A DNA stretch of 64,000 bases from Periconia sp. R9002. Its lineage: Eukaryota > Ascomycota > Dothideomycetes > Pleosporales > Periconiaceae. The notes under the pieces were generated by a model, which saw nothing but the letters and a program-made list of their open reading frames with translations, was not told where the DNA came from and ran no database searches. This document shows, piece after piece, positions 1 to 12,279 of this stretch. A program made the translations under genes and the position numbers. How positions within the stretch are numbered: position 1 is the stretch's first letter; every line of letters begins with the position of its first letter. Where the stretch lies: contig JAMAHW010000078.1 of assembly GCA_023627715.1 (NCBI GenBank), positions 1 through 64,000 of the forward strand, given 5' to 3'.

Positions 1-790
1 GGGGCGGCCGGCGCGCGGTTGTAGGTGTTATCCTTTTGTTGTTGGTTTGGGGAGGTGTGATTGGTGTGTGTAATTCGTTTTTGTTCTTCTCGTCTTGTTA
101 GGTGGATGTAGTTATTTGTCACGAGTATGTACCTGCTCCTACAGTATTCAGCCATTTTAAAATTGGGAAGTTGTATTATGTGACTCGTCACCTAAATTTG
201 AACATAAATTTCGGGAAAAGTCGTTTCTAAGCGTCATTGTCCACCTATACCGCCTTAGACATACCAGTCTTGTGTGCACTTAGCCGCTTCCGTGAACAAG
301 TACCAGTCTTGACCCCACAAACACTCATATTCCTTTACGACAATGACCAATCCTTCCTTTAAATAACCTTTTTTTTACATTCAGGTATCTAAAACCAGGA
401 ACCCTATTACAAAGCCCAAAACGCCTGCATGCAAATGCCTATTAAGGCGAGAGCTCAACCCAGCGGTGAAGAAGAAGAAACGCGTATCCTAGCGCTTCCT
501 ATGAAAATGAAGATTGGGAAAAGGAAAATAGAGTGGGAAGGGCTTCAGCGAAATTTTGGAGAAACTTTTCGATCAGATGGCGTTCGCTCCTCAACTAAAA
601 TCGTACTTCATGAAGTAATCGGCCGTGAAATTGTGTACCTCAGCTAGAGACCTTCCTTTTTTCAAAACATCATCAATCACCACATTCGTCGATTCTATCA
701 ATCACAGAAGTCAGCTCACTCACTTCTCATGTAAACAATACAACCCATCAAAACCACCAAAATCATCACAAAAAAAGGGTAAAACGTACC
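1..790. other. Intergenic, no gene recognised
   Basis: No open frame here has convincing protein-like content or a family match. The longest plus-strand frame (429-647, 72 codons) has no recognisable motif and is probably chance. Confidence 0.5.
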
Positions 791-1003
791 TCATCTCCTT
801 CCACCCCCATTCTTCCCCCCCTCCTTCGACGCAGCAGCCGTCGAGTACCGCGGCAACTGATTTACCGTCCTCGCCGCCACCGTCGACGCGGGACTCTGTG
901 ATGATGATGACGCTGATGATGCGGCAGCGGCTCCGACTTTCGCACCACCCACCATGGACTTGAGGTACACGCGCGCGGGCGGGAATTGGCTGATGGGAGG
1001 CAT
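791..1003 (-). CDS. Possible small protein, 70 aa, unknown
   Basis: An ATG at 1003 opens a 70-codon frame. The product begins with a Pro/Arg-containing stretch (MPPISQFPPARVYLKS), then an Ala/Gly/Ser-rich segment, and ends in Gly/Lys/Arg. This composition would suit a mitochondrial targeting peptide followed by a short basic tail, but no domain is recognised. The GC-rich, skewed composition differs from the flanks, which favours real coding. A GTAAAT just after the ACG codons could be a splice donor, so the true C-terminus may differ. A (GGT)n microsatellite at about 1103-1123 lies upstream of this start. It may not be a gene. Confidence 0.3.
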   Translation of the reverse strand: MPPISQFPPARVYLKSMVGGAKVGAAAASSASSSSQSPASTVAARTVNQLPRYSTAAASKEGGKNGGGRR

Positions 1004-3034
1004 GGTGTGTACTTTTTGCGATATTCTGAGGGGCGTTGGTGGTTTGTGCTGTGTTGTGGTGTTTGCGATTTTAGACGTCGAGGTTGAGTGGAGAAAGATG
1101 CGTTGGTGGTGGTGGTGGTGGTGCAGAGTGTCGTGACGTGTTGCTTATATGTATGATCAATTCCCTTTTTTTATTTTCACCGCTTTATGTTGTTCGTATA
1201 TGTATGTTCGACGCTTGTATGTATGTAAGGTCGGATGGATCAAATGGATGAATTCGAAAAGGTGGTCTAGGAAGGCAATGATCGACTGAAATACGTTCGT
1301 TCGTAGCTTGAGGTAGGAGGACTTTTTGACTCATATACGGGATAAATGGTTACCCACTCCCAACGTTTTTAACGAACAGTCATACGTTACAGTCTATAAT
1401 AATATCTGATACACGATGGGCGTGAGAGAAAAAGTAAATAAGCAACACCCCACAAATATGCGTGGAGAATGGCGTTGCGCTATTTGTTTAATAGTGCCTA
1501 CATCATCCCACGCGCCATCGATGCCTTCGGCTCCTTCTCGGTCAGGTCCGATCAGGTGAAGCTCTCGTGAGTTGTTACAAAAATTCACGTGGAGCTAGAG
1601 TAGCCCCGAGGAATTATCGTTGCAGCGCACTGCATGCGTGATCGTGGTCAAGTTGATTGATGATGCTTATTGCATGTGCGAATATCGGAGGGGTTTTCGT
1701 GAGGGTCTACTGGGCTAAGGTGGTGAGTCAGGCAGGGATGGTTGGGGGTGGCTTGCTTGCTTGCTTTTTTGTTTTTTACCGAGACCGTACCGAGGGGGAA
1801 GGGAATGGGGTCGGATCGGGTGGGTGGATGGGTGTGCATGTGATGTGTTGATTAGGTGTCGATGTGATTAATTGGGGTGTGTTAGCTGGCATGTAGGCGC
1901 GAAGTTTTATGGTGGATAGTATATATCATTGATATTACATGGATTTACGACGCAGCTATGCTTGCTGAATGGTGCTTTTTCTTCATTCTTTTTTCTTTGA
2001 GACTGTGATTTTATGATGGGAGCTCATTCTCGTTCTCGGTTGACTTCAATGGGGAAAACGCGGGGGTGACGTGTGGAGTTTCGGACGCTTGAGGGTGCTA
2101 GCGTTGTGTGGCGTGACGGGCTGATGGGCAGACCGGTGGATGATATGACACTTAATCTGTCGCATGGGCAACGAACTTGGAACAATGTTTGCACCTTGAA
2201 TGGTTAGACGAGGCGTACGACTTTTGAATCAAACGTCGTTAACTTCACGCAGCATATGTCTTTTAATTGTAGGTACAAATGACACTTGCTCCCTGCCACA
2301 AAGATATCGGGGCGTCCCAGGAAAACATGCCTCCACACCCCTATTTTCCGCATAGGCAAAAGGGAAGAGGAGGTTACCTAAATAGGTGGGAAGCTGTTGA
2401 ATATATCATATATCAAGGTGTTAATCTCAGTATACTTTACGCTAAAAGTGATATCTTTTACTGTTGAAATACGTAGCAAAAGTGAGGTGTAAGAACTGTC
2501 GATTCAGGATGGCAGAAACTGCCCTATCTATACTAGTGCACAATTGCCCAATAGCTACACTGAATACCCAATATGGACTAGCACCTTCCGAGCACCCTCG
2601 CAGCTTCCAACATTTACGTGTTTTATAAGGGGGGAGTCTAATAGGAGTATTCAGAGCAATCTTGAGTGTATATGTAATTTGAGATAAAGTACATGTAAGG
2701 TGATGTAATCACTGATTTTCAAGACACACTAGTTGGGGGGGGGGGGGGGGGGGGGGCGAGTCATATTCTTTAGAAAACTATTACACCCCTGCCCTATAGG
2801 GTAAGGACACATCAAGTTGTATATATGAAAAGACGCAGTAGTAATTATCAAGCCACAATTAGCTGTACGCTATGTATCTCCGTCTTTTTAAAGTGTATTA
2901 TTCGTTACTTAGAAAACGTGATTACATGGGCACGTCCTGATGTGTCTCTATTCTGTAGCACCTACAATGAGAATGCGAGATAATCTAGAAATAAAGGAAA
3001 ACCACATACCACGCGACAAACAGTCATGCATTTA
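1004..3034. other. Gene-poor stretch with G homopolymer
   Basis: About 2 kb with no coding sequence that I can support. It holds a trinucleotide (GGT)n run at about 1103-1123, GCTT repeats near 1750, and a 22-nt poly-G tract at 2735-2756. The 3' flank of the ankyrin gene lies at the right edge. Confidence 0.5.
2735..2756 (+). repeat. 22-nt poly-G homopolymer
   Basis: An uninterrupted run of 22 G is counted directly, preceded by AGTT and followed by CGAG. Runs this long are rare, can form G-quadruplex structures and are error-prone in assembly, so the exact length is unreliable. Confidence 0.9.
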
Positions 3035-5478
3035 TCACGCTTCCCCTTCACCGAATTCTTGCACTGTCCCAAGAGCCCAAGATGGGTACACCCGTGAAAC
3101 ATCTGCTAAGACTTCATCGAGATCTTGTTCCTTTCTTGAGCGACTAAATCTTCTTGACCAGAAGCCCGAGTTTTTTGTAGAATTTGATGGCGCTTCATTT
3201 GCCGGTGATAATCCATATTTGAGATTGGCAAATTGGGCCAAAGTCAACAGTGCATCTACAAGAAGGCCAGCTGGAGCCTTCGACTCCCGAGAAGAAGCGA
3301 AATTGGATAACGCATAGTCAGCGGCGGAACGCCCGGAGTTGTGTTTTGCCTCAGCATCCGCACCTATCGAAAGAAGAAACTTTGTAGTCTTTGGCAACGT
3401 GCACTTTGCAGCAAATATGAGAGGTGTTGTTCCACAACCAGACGGAAGGTTCATATTAGCACCATCATTGTATAGATTTTGAACAAGGTCCAATAGGTCC
3501 GCGTCTTTCTTGTTGGAGCTATTGTGCTTCTGCACCATGAGATGATGGATTCTTGTCGGATGAAGGTCCCATTGGAAGTACCGTCGGTAAGTATTGTACT
3601 CCTGAAGAGATAAACGTTCGGGAAAAGTAATCCAATCGGGGCTCCTGGATTTGCCCAGCTCTTCAATGGTTTCTTTCGCATAGGGTTGATTCCTCACTAG
3701 ATCCACCAACCACTCCATTTGAAAGGTACTAGTCAAGCATAGCCAGTCCAGAAATGTTTTCCCCTGATAGTCGTATTGCTTGAAGTTGAAACCCAGGTAT
3801 ATCAAATCTGTCATCAAGCGTACGAACTCCTGGCTTGTCGATAATCCTTGGGGATCAAGATAGAACAAAAACGTGCGGCCCTTAGAGTCGAGTGTGTTGA
3901 GTATGTCGCGAAATTCCAGGACCAATGCCGAGAGCACACGAAATGGTGAAGCTACACTCGCTGCAAAAAAAAGAGGATTCCACCTCGAGCTGTCGGCCGA
4001 CACGTGATAGATGCCAATCGGTGTGCTTAACTCTGCGTTCTGATCGCTCAAGCATTTATTAATTTGCTTATGGATGCAATCCTCAAATATATCCGAGTGA
4101 GAACAGCATTTTTGGAATACTTCACGGTTATTTGAGATGATGTCATCTTGAAGTTTCTGGAGCAGCAAGGTAATTGCCGAGATTACTGGTGTCTCTGGAT
4201 TACCTTTAGTTTCCCAACTTTCCTGAAGGGAGGGTCTTGCCTCTTCATCAGAAAATATAGAAAAACTCGAAAAAGACTGTCGTACTGATGTATTGAGTGA
4301 ACTGAGGGAGTAACGTAGGTTCATTGCACGTTTGATTAGAGATCGTTCCGATGGTGAACGACCAAGCCCTCTCAGTATCTCGGATATCTTCGACATTTGA
4401 CTAATCTGTGAGAGTGGTCGATGGGAATCAGCCTCAGAGTATTGTGTGGATATGGTAGTGTCGCCATCTTGCACGGTCTGGACGTCCTGCAACGAGACAA
4501 AAGTCTCGGTGTCAGCCCCGCCGAGGGTATTGTTATCCCGAAAGTACCAATGAGTGAATTCCTGATTCTCAAGTGTATCGAAAGATGTGTCTAGATGGAA
4601 CATAGGAATGGAGGGGGCTGCATTCATAATTTGCGATGTTAACGTCCGTGAATCAGCGTTTAAGAGAGGGTCTTGCTCAGAGGGATCAGCGAAAGGATCG
4701 CTATATGTGTCAGAGTCCCGCATCTGAACTGGCGTTGTGATGTGCACAGGAGAAATGAGAGGATACGATGCTTTCTGGTACTCTGTTCGAATTTTCCTGG
4801 CCATGTAGTCAAGGTCGAGGGGAATTGGCAGAGGGGGTAGCGGGGGCAGCGGTTCGCCAGACTTTGCATACTGCTCCATACTCTGGGAAGGTCTTTCCGC
4901 ATTTTCTTTGGCGTTCCCAAAAAGCGGTTGGGATGAAGACTGTACATTGATTGGACTGGGGGAGGGTGTTTTCGGTTTAGGGTATGACTGGTTTAGCACA
5001 CCACTGTTATCATTGCCTCGAGGAGCTTTTCTGAGCTTTTCGGAAGCCAGTATCAATCGAAGTCGTTTCCTTTGCGTTTCCTTGTCAGAAGCGCACAATT
5101 CTTTCCATCCCGCTCCAAACAGCTCCCTCATATTGTGTTGCGCAGTTCTTTCCCTAAAACATTCATCAGCCGCAATTCAAGCCAAACCATACCCAGAAGA
5201 TATTATGCTTTACAAGTTCATAGAAGTTTTACCTACACTCTCGGGGTTGAGTTGCGACTAAGAATGCCGAGTATTTCAAAAATTTCATTAAATTGTAGCC
5301 CGCAGAAGCGAAGTACAACCAATCTTTTCAACCAAGGTAGCCTCCATGTTTTTTTCCGCCCGGGTCCAAGAAGACCGTCATCTTTGATAGACTTTTTACG
5401 CTTCTGTACCCCACGCCCTGAACTATTGGGACTGCGCCTGGCACGCGAAGTGTTCGGAATGGGTCTTCTAGGAGCCAT
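3035..5478 (-). CDS. Ankyrin-repeat protein, two exons, about 786 aa
   Basis: Exons 5478-5237 and 5153-3035 flank an 83-nt intron (donor GTAGGT, acceptor TTTTAG); together they give 786 codons plus stop. The start is the ATG at 5478, since the upstream in-frame codons lack ATG. The N-terminal ~80 residues are basic and then contain a short helical block (LPWLKRLVVLRFCGLQF). The next ~270 residues are Ser/Pro-rich and probably disordered, with many potential phosphorylation sites. The C-terminal third is helical, with at least one clear ankyrin repeat (TTPLIFAAK...FLLSIGADAEAKH...GRSAADYAL) and weaker ones before it (LDSKGRTFLFYLD, YDYQGKTFLDWL). No NACHT, kinase or other effector domain is visible. 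The family is typical of Pezizomycotina, probably a protein-interaction or regulatory role, but its function is not established. Confidence 0.75.
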
Positions 5479-7068
5479 ATTCTGGGTGATTGGGGGCCTA
5501 CTCACTCAAAGCACTCGGGCCGTAATCCCGCAGCTCAGAGTCTGTCAGCTTTCCCAGTGTCACAAGCACAGCTACAATCAAGGATATGGGAAGATAGGTA
5601 CAACACGATATCAAAGTTAGAAAAATGGAGATGGAACTTCGCGTCTCAGAGGGTGATGGTACAAATATGTACAGATGCTTAAGATAAGGATCTGGGGCGA
5701 GTGGTTCACCGGTACCAGGCGCAACAATTGCAACTGCAAGTTATCAAGGACGAAACAGACCATCTACCCTATCAAACGCGGCCACACGAATCGAGGGGCT
5801 TGACACGAGAAAGCCACCGCAAGAACTCAATTACGGTGGGTAAGCCGGCTCAGTTTTGATTGGCCATCTTACCGATGCTGGATGCAGGGGGAGCAACGTC
5901 AGCCCCCTCCCACCGCAAGAATTCACACAATCATTCTCTGTTGTGATTGGCTGCAGGCGTGTTCGATTCCACGCAAAATCAGGAGCCGCCTCATTTTAGA
6001 TCTCTACGCCGGTATCCAGAAGAAATGCTGGTTCGTGTATGTCTAGACTTATGTGTTTGAAATGTTAAAGCGCAGTGAATGAAGAGTAACTCGCAGCAAT
6101 GGAAAATGCCCTATATTGTGTCTTATATCCAGCCTTTCCACGTTTGGATTTGGCACTAAATGTGTATGCTACCGGAATGGGCGATGTGGCGCGAGTAATG
6201 CTGTTATTGCGGTGATCATTGGCCAAATGCTATAGATGTTCAGTCCAGCTCGAGCAGGCCATGTTGCAGCGCAAGAATGGAACAGGAACCCCGCAACAAC
6301 TCCATCAAGGAAGCGCAAGAATTCTATCCCATAAGCGCAACTATGAAGTTCCCTTCAAATAAAAGATGCTCTAGCACAACAGGAAATGTTCAACACAACG
6401 CTAGTTCCTCCCAAAACTTTGGTTTGCAATTCACGAATCCCTTTACCTGGCTCTGAATATCCGCGCTATCACCCATACACCCATTATGTCTCTCTCCGGT
6501 AGGTTGCACATGTTCCCATGTCTGAACCTTACAAAGCTCATGTGATCTATCAGAATCCATCGAAATGGCTGTTATTTCCCTCGTTTCCAACGTCTTGCAG
6601 GCGGTGCTTCAGCTCCTTGGCATCTTTCTGATCATTCATTATCATCGGGCGTCGAGGAAGAATGCAGTTCAAGTCCAAGAGAGGGCAGTTTCAAGAAGCT
6701 GATTGAAGTTAGTTACCAAAACTTGATCATCCATAGTTTAACGCTAACGCTATACAGGCTGTAGATCGCTATTGTAAGGTGCTTGTAGTGAAAGCATTAA
6801 GCCGAATCGGCATTGGGAATGGCATGAGGACAGAGATCGATCCGCAGCGCAGTTGTTCTCGCCTATCATAGCTCAAATATGGAGGTTACTTGTGGCCTTC
6901 AGGCGGACTCGTTTATGCAATTCACGCATTCCCTCATATATTCAACTGTGTGCAATAGCGAAAAGCAAGGCCCATAGAAATTGATGTTCATTCTTGAAAC
7001 AAGAGAGAGTTATCTGCCCCTAGAAACCAATCTCATGCTGTAAATTTCTCAACGAACGAGCGGAAATG
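5479..7068. other. Intergenic, no gene recognised
   Basis: About 1.6 kb. It should contain the promoter of the ankyrin gene at its left edge. No open frame has recognisable content; a 66-codon minus frame at 6390-6590 shows no motif. No RNA gene was found by eye. Confidence 0.5.
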
Positions 7069-8260
7069 TCACACTGTGTAATATGAATCGGCTGCATGCG
7101 CCTTTGACGGACGACTCAAGATTATATCAACGTGATTCTCTGTGCTTGATTCCGAGCGACTGCGCTTCTCAGAAAATGTGACGATTGGATCATGCTTACG
7201 ATCTGACCTTGAATGATCTGATCTTGAATGATTTGACAATGAGGATTGACTGGAGCGCAGCCAAGTTCGACTTCGGTAGCTCTGGACCAGTTTTTCCACG
7301 CGTGGTAACTTGAAGAAAGCGCGGAGGCTGGGCAGACATGCAGCCAGAAGACCCAGATTGGCTTCAATCATGTCCCAAAACAGAACGGTGGTTTGCAATA
7401 CTAAGTTGGGTAAGCATCTATTCGCAGTATAGAGTGAAAAAGATGTCAACGTACAAAGTATATCAGGCGTTTCCGCACTCGCGGCCGCTACGTACAGCAA
7501 ACGCTGCATTCGCATGACAGAAGCAGCTACTGCTATTGCGCCAAGGAAGAAGACGAAAAGTACAGCCAACTTTTGTGACGTGGTCAAATGTATTCTCCAA
7601 ACCATCGGGATAGGCACCAGCAAGATGATAACATCGAGGATGGCACTACTGATAGCCATTGCACCTGTCACCTTCCAGATGTCGAAACATTTCCGGTTAG
7701 GAAATGCATCCGGAATTCCCCATAGTGCTTCTACAGGCCGACAGAGAAATGACCATACAAGGACAAAGACAATTGTCCAGGCCGTCACAATGGCGTATAG
7801 GAAAAGAATGAGAAAATTCGCCCAATCTCGAAATCCACATACGAGTACTCGGCGATAGAAGGAGAGGAAGCAGCATTTGATAAACCATAGCGCGATAAAG
7901 AAAATGATGCTGAAAATATAAAGGTGCTTCTTCGCTTCGGATAGTATAGGAGGTTGTTCTAAGCCATTGAAATCCGGTGGGGTGGGGTATCCAACGTAAT
8001 GTTTCGAAATACCGTATACGAAGTATATCGCTAAGATGAGTACAAAGAACTTTGAATGGGTTCAGTGATCGCATGGATATAAAGGTAGGATGTGGCCTTA
8101 CAAGGGCCCCAAATGTGAACCAATCGTCGGCTTTAGCTGGCTGGCCTGTTATTGCTTTCCTAGTGTACCATCTCAAGCCAACGACAATGCAATCCAGAAC
8201 CGAGAGCGCCAAAATAACCCCCTGCAAAGTCTCCGGCGTGGAGATTTCGAGAAGTTGCAT
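7069..8260 (-). CDS. SAT4/Pth11-like integral membrane protein, three exons
   Basis: Exons 8260-8102, 8049-7455 and 7400-7069 (introns of 52 and 54 nt) give 361 aa. The first intron starts GTAAGG and ends CAAAG; the second starts GTACGT and ends TTAG. The spliced protein follows the fungal rhodopsin/SAT4 pattern: an N-terminal helix (GVILALSVLDCIVVGLRWYT) with the following ADDW, more hydrophobic segments (FFVLILAIYFVYGIS, IFSIIFFIALWFIKCCFLSFYRR), and the late conserved EANLGLLAACLPSLR. Roughly seven membrane helices are expected in the plasma membrane, followed by a ~90-residue polar Ser/Arg-rich cytoplasmic tail. Family members include the Pth11 class of surface-sensing receptors in plant pathogens; the ligand is unknown, and a CFEM domain is absent here. 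Confidence 0.85.
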
Positions 8261-9401
8261 TCTTCAAAGTAGATGCTAAACTGACTGAGTTCGCGAAATT
8301 GAATCCTAGGATGACGAGATCTTCCGCGAGGAGAGATATATACGCAGAATTGATAGGAAAACACGTACGCCATCTCGCACAGTTATTGAACCACTTCCTG
8401 GGGCCATATGCATTTGGTATATATTTTGCGACCCTCCTTGACATGACACTTACCCCAAACGGTACGTTTGTGGCCCCGAAACAAAAAAAAGGCAAACACC
8501 AACCCCTTTCAACGTTGTCCGAGGAACACTTGGCATATATTTTTGCTGGGGTATTTGACCCGGCAAATTGTGAAGACGTATACAGACTAATTAGTTGATT
8601 AACCAACTTGCAAACCACTTGCGAAGTCGGACTGTTTTGGGGGATCCGAACAACCCCGAAATCCAGATATCCATCAACGTCGAAGTATAAAAAACTACAA
8701 TGTTCAATGCTGCCAGGTACGACCGCGTTGCGAGTCCTATGCTTACCCCGCAGATAAGAGATACTGAGAACAGATAAACGACCTGCAGCCTCGTGATGCA
8801 TCATATCTGTCCTGTCAGATCCCTACCAGTTATGAAAGTCACAATCTTTTCACCTTAGCAACCCGGTAACCCTATTAAAATTCGGATGCCGAAGTCGAAA
8901 TTAATCCAGAACCTTAGACAGCCGTACAAAGTGTCCAGCCTAGTACAAGCATACTCATCTATCTTTTATATCTCGTCTCGTCTCTATTCACACTTCACAA
9001 ATTCCCACACACTTCCCTCAGATAGCTTGTTCCCAGTCCTTACTGACGTCGGTATAGTTGCATGCATAATAGATATTCCGGGTTTGCTGCCTTAGGCCTA
9101 CCTCAAACCCGCGATGTGTACTTCGTCACGAAGAAAAACTTGTATTAGTGGCAGGAGACTGGCTTTTCTATTGTGGCTTGCAAATGTGGTGTGGTTAAAC
9201 GATTCATATTGAGGCTTGACTACTTTACGCTAAACTAAAATTTTGTTCGTCAAAGCAAGAATGCTCTCCTTCTGAAAATCAAGTCCTGTCGGTGTTAAAG
9301 TTCTGCCTAATAAAGAGACTCCAGCATTTGATTGTTGAACCCCTTGACCATAGAAAAAGTAGACTGAGGGATTGATCTATGCCGCTAGAGTCAGTTCCTC
9401 G
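8261..9401. other. Intergenic between SAT4-like and PNP genes
   Basis: About 1.1 kb. It carries the upstream region of the SAT4-like gene and the 3' flank of the PNP gene. Several open frames overlap at 8160-8804 on both strands, but none shows a motif or is consistent with a splice model. Confidence 0.5.
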
Positions 9402-11429
9402 CTAACCGCGTGCTGGTGTCCTAGTAGAAGGCATCTCTGGGCTCAGGTTGGAAAGGAGCTCCTTGGCGCACCCAGCAGCCGCCGCTGCGGCGTAATGCTG
9501 CCAGCCGTCATTCTTATGGGAGTCTGCGTAATCAGAGATGCCTCGGATGACGATACATGGTAACTCAGTTGCAATACCAGCCGCTTCCATCTCAAAACAT
9601 AGGATATCGCCTGCTACCCTTCCATTTATTTCAGCTGCTTTGGTAGCGCTCTTTATGACTTGATCCCCAGAGGCAATCAATCCATAGTGGATCTCAGGAA
9701 CAGGTTCACGCACGGGCCGATTGACCAATCTCTTCTTGTCACATCCCTCACAGGTCTTTTGTTCGGTATCATGATCGTATTTCGGCTCGAAAAGCTGGTC
9801 CAGCTCTGCAGAAGGCCGTTTGTAGAACTTTTTAATGCGATCACTCTTTTCCAACATGGCCGACAGGAACTGAGGAACCTTATTTTGTGAAATCCAGTGG
9901 TCTGACCGCATCATGCCCACGGCGCTTCTCAAAATCTCCGGCGGTGGCCAGAGGAATCCTTTGAGAGTGAAGCCGTCCTTGGTGTTCTTGACTAGGTCGT
10001 ACTGGACCACACCGCCATACTGGCCATCAGGCATACTGACGACCACGTCACCCAAACGGATGTCATTCTCTTGGCTTGGTACGCCTCCTCCGATACCCAC
10101 CATCAGTCGCAACTCGATCGACGGAAATGTGCGTGCCATATCCTTTGCAACTACTGCTGCCGCACCTTTCCCCTGGTTGCCTGGAAGGCAGGCCAATACG
10201 ACATTGTGGCCCTCGAGCTCGCCGAGAATATACATAGTCGATTCACCACGTTGCCTTTTCAAACGCCTGTGTTCTTTGTCTAACATGTAACGGACAGCGC
10301 TCATCTCGAATTCAATAGCACATATCACGCCAACAGTATAGTCTCCGTAGTCTGGGGGCTGCTCAATTTCTTCACTCTGGGTTAGCCTAGATTATCCTTT
10401 GTTGAGAGGGCGAACCTTATGATTACCTTCCATTCTAGTCATCTGACCGAGGGGAATATCGTCGGTATTTTTCTTGGGTTCGGCGTTGCTTGGGGGGATT
10501 CGATATATAAGGTCTTTCGCGTATGCAGCTGCCGCCATTGCTGCAAAACCTTGCCACTCTTTCGCCTTGTGAGAGTCCGCATAGTTGCATATACCGCGAA
10601 TAGCTAGACCAGGAAAGATATTCATCACGCTGGCCGCTCCTGTGTCAAAGCACAGAATATCCTTTTGCGCGGCAAGTCTATCCCGAAATGAAGCGTCTTT
10701 TATAATCTGGTTTCCCGAGGCAATCAGGCCATAGTGAATTGCCGGATTACCTCTGCGACCGGTTCGTTCGGGTCGTAATATCAAGCGTGACGAATCACAA
10801 GTATGCGCACAACTTCCTTCGAAACCTGGAGGGTGTATATAACTACTCTCATATAGCCTGTCACTACTTGGGTCTGGCCGCTGGAAGTCCGTTTGTAGTG
10901 CTGGGTTCTCATTGAGAATGCCGTCAATAACCTCTGCAAGCTGGTGGCCAGTCCTATACTGGTCCTTTAGTCTATTCATCGCCATCTGTAGAATCGCTGG
11001 CGGCTCCGTTGAAAATCCTGTTGGTAGGAAGCCGCCAGATTGGATTCTTCGACCAATGTCGTACTGGAATACAGCACCCTCCCCACCGCGAGAAGCGCTA
11101 ACCACGATGTCGCCCAGCCGAAGATCATCGAAAAAATTTGGCACACCACTGCCAATACCAACCATCAAAACGATTGTGACATTAACAAAGCTACGTAGCA
11201 TATGTGTTGCGATAAACGCTGTAGTAGATAGTCCCCAGTCTCGTCTTGGTGAGATGGCGATAACAACATTTCGTTGGCCGATCCTGCCGAATGTGTAATC
11301 GTTGGTGTCATTAGGAGGTAAAGAATCCAGGCTGTCGTGCTTTTCGTCTAGGAAGGCTTTCGCAGCGAGATACTCCCCCTCGACCTCGCAAATCCAGCCG
11401 ACAGTATAGTCATTGAGATGATGCATCAT
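9402..11429 (-). CDS. Tandem nucleoside phosphorylase (PNP_UDP_1) domain protein
   Basis: Two PNP-like domains lie head to tail in one frame, separated only by a TAA at 10394-10392. A 75-nt intron (10426-10352; donor GTAATC, branch GGCTAAC, acceptor CCCCAG) removes that stop. Exons 11429-10427 and 10351-9402 then encode 650 aa. Domain 1 (residues ~1-330) starts DYTVGWICEVEGE, has GIGSGVP and ends NYADSHKAKEWQGFAA. Domain 2 starts DYTVGVICAIEFE and has GIGGGVP, HYGLIASGDQ and FEMEAAG. In domain 1 the FEMEAAG motif reads FDTGAAS. In fungi such domains often sit at the N-terminus of NLR-like proteins; no NB-ARC, NACHT or repeats follow here. Two separate genes are an alternative, but the second would then lack its own ATG before the conserved DYTVG strand. 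Function is inferred as nucleoside binding or cleavage. Confidence 0.72.
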
Positions 11430-12279
11430 CAATAACGCAGTAGACAGAAAAGGAAGCTCGACCGTGGTAGCTCGGGATATGACCTCGCCTTGGTGGGCTG
11501 CGGGGCCGCTCAGAGACTGTAGAGATACTGAGATAGTAAAGTTAGTAGGATAGCGCAACTTAAGTGGATAGTCTTCTATCACCTCTTTCTGCCGTGTATA
11601 GTAGTATTGGCTACGGAATGACTAGCGCCAAATACTTTGTTACTGCGACGCGACGACTCAGCGATTATTAGCAGAAATAAAAACTCCCCGTGACGGTTCT
11701 ATCTGAAGCTAGTCGGAATGGCTTGCGTAAGATTTGTATTCCTTGTTTAACGATCCGTGTGGTGAGAAACAAATCAAAATGACTCAGTTAGCTGTGTACG
11801 TGCTGGCTGAGGGGTAGAGGGCGTTAAATGTCTTCTGCACAGCCACATACGAAGCTGACCGCTGGCTTACGTTTACAAGCAAGGCAGAAAGTCACCGACT
11901 AGGAATAGAAGCTGTATGCATTAGAAGTAGTAGTAGAGGTAGTAGATAGATTTACGTATAAATATTGAGCTATAGCTAGTAAGAATTCACTAGTAGCTCT
12001 AGAAAAATATTTAGCTTAGAGAGTATCTTTAATAATTGGGGCACGGGTGGTATTTCGCTACGGGTGTCTTAACTTGAGAAGTAGTAACACTGCTCCTCTG
12101 AGGCATCTCCTACCAATGAGTTGGATGTTGGAGGAGGCTGCGTGTGGAAAAGTCAGAAGCCGGTGTCGGTTTTCTATTGGTGTTTCTCGCCAAATTCGTC
12201 GAAAGTTATGTTGTATTTCGAGTGGCGAGGGTAAAGAAAAATAACATAACTTCAGACCACTTCGCGCCCAACGATAGCT
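11430..12279. other. Intergenic with TA-rich stretch
   Basis: Contains the upstream region of the PNP gene. The part at about 11900-12040 is markedly AT/TpA-rich (repeated GTAGTAG, CTATAGCTAGTAAG and similar), unlike the GC-rich gene to its right. No coding sequence is supported. Confidence 0.5.

Noticed and set aside
9402..11429. NLR-type immune receptor
   Set aside because: The PNP domains are typical of fungal NLR N-termini, but no nucleotide-binding or repeat domain follows within the gene or downstream.
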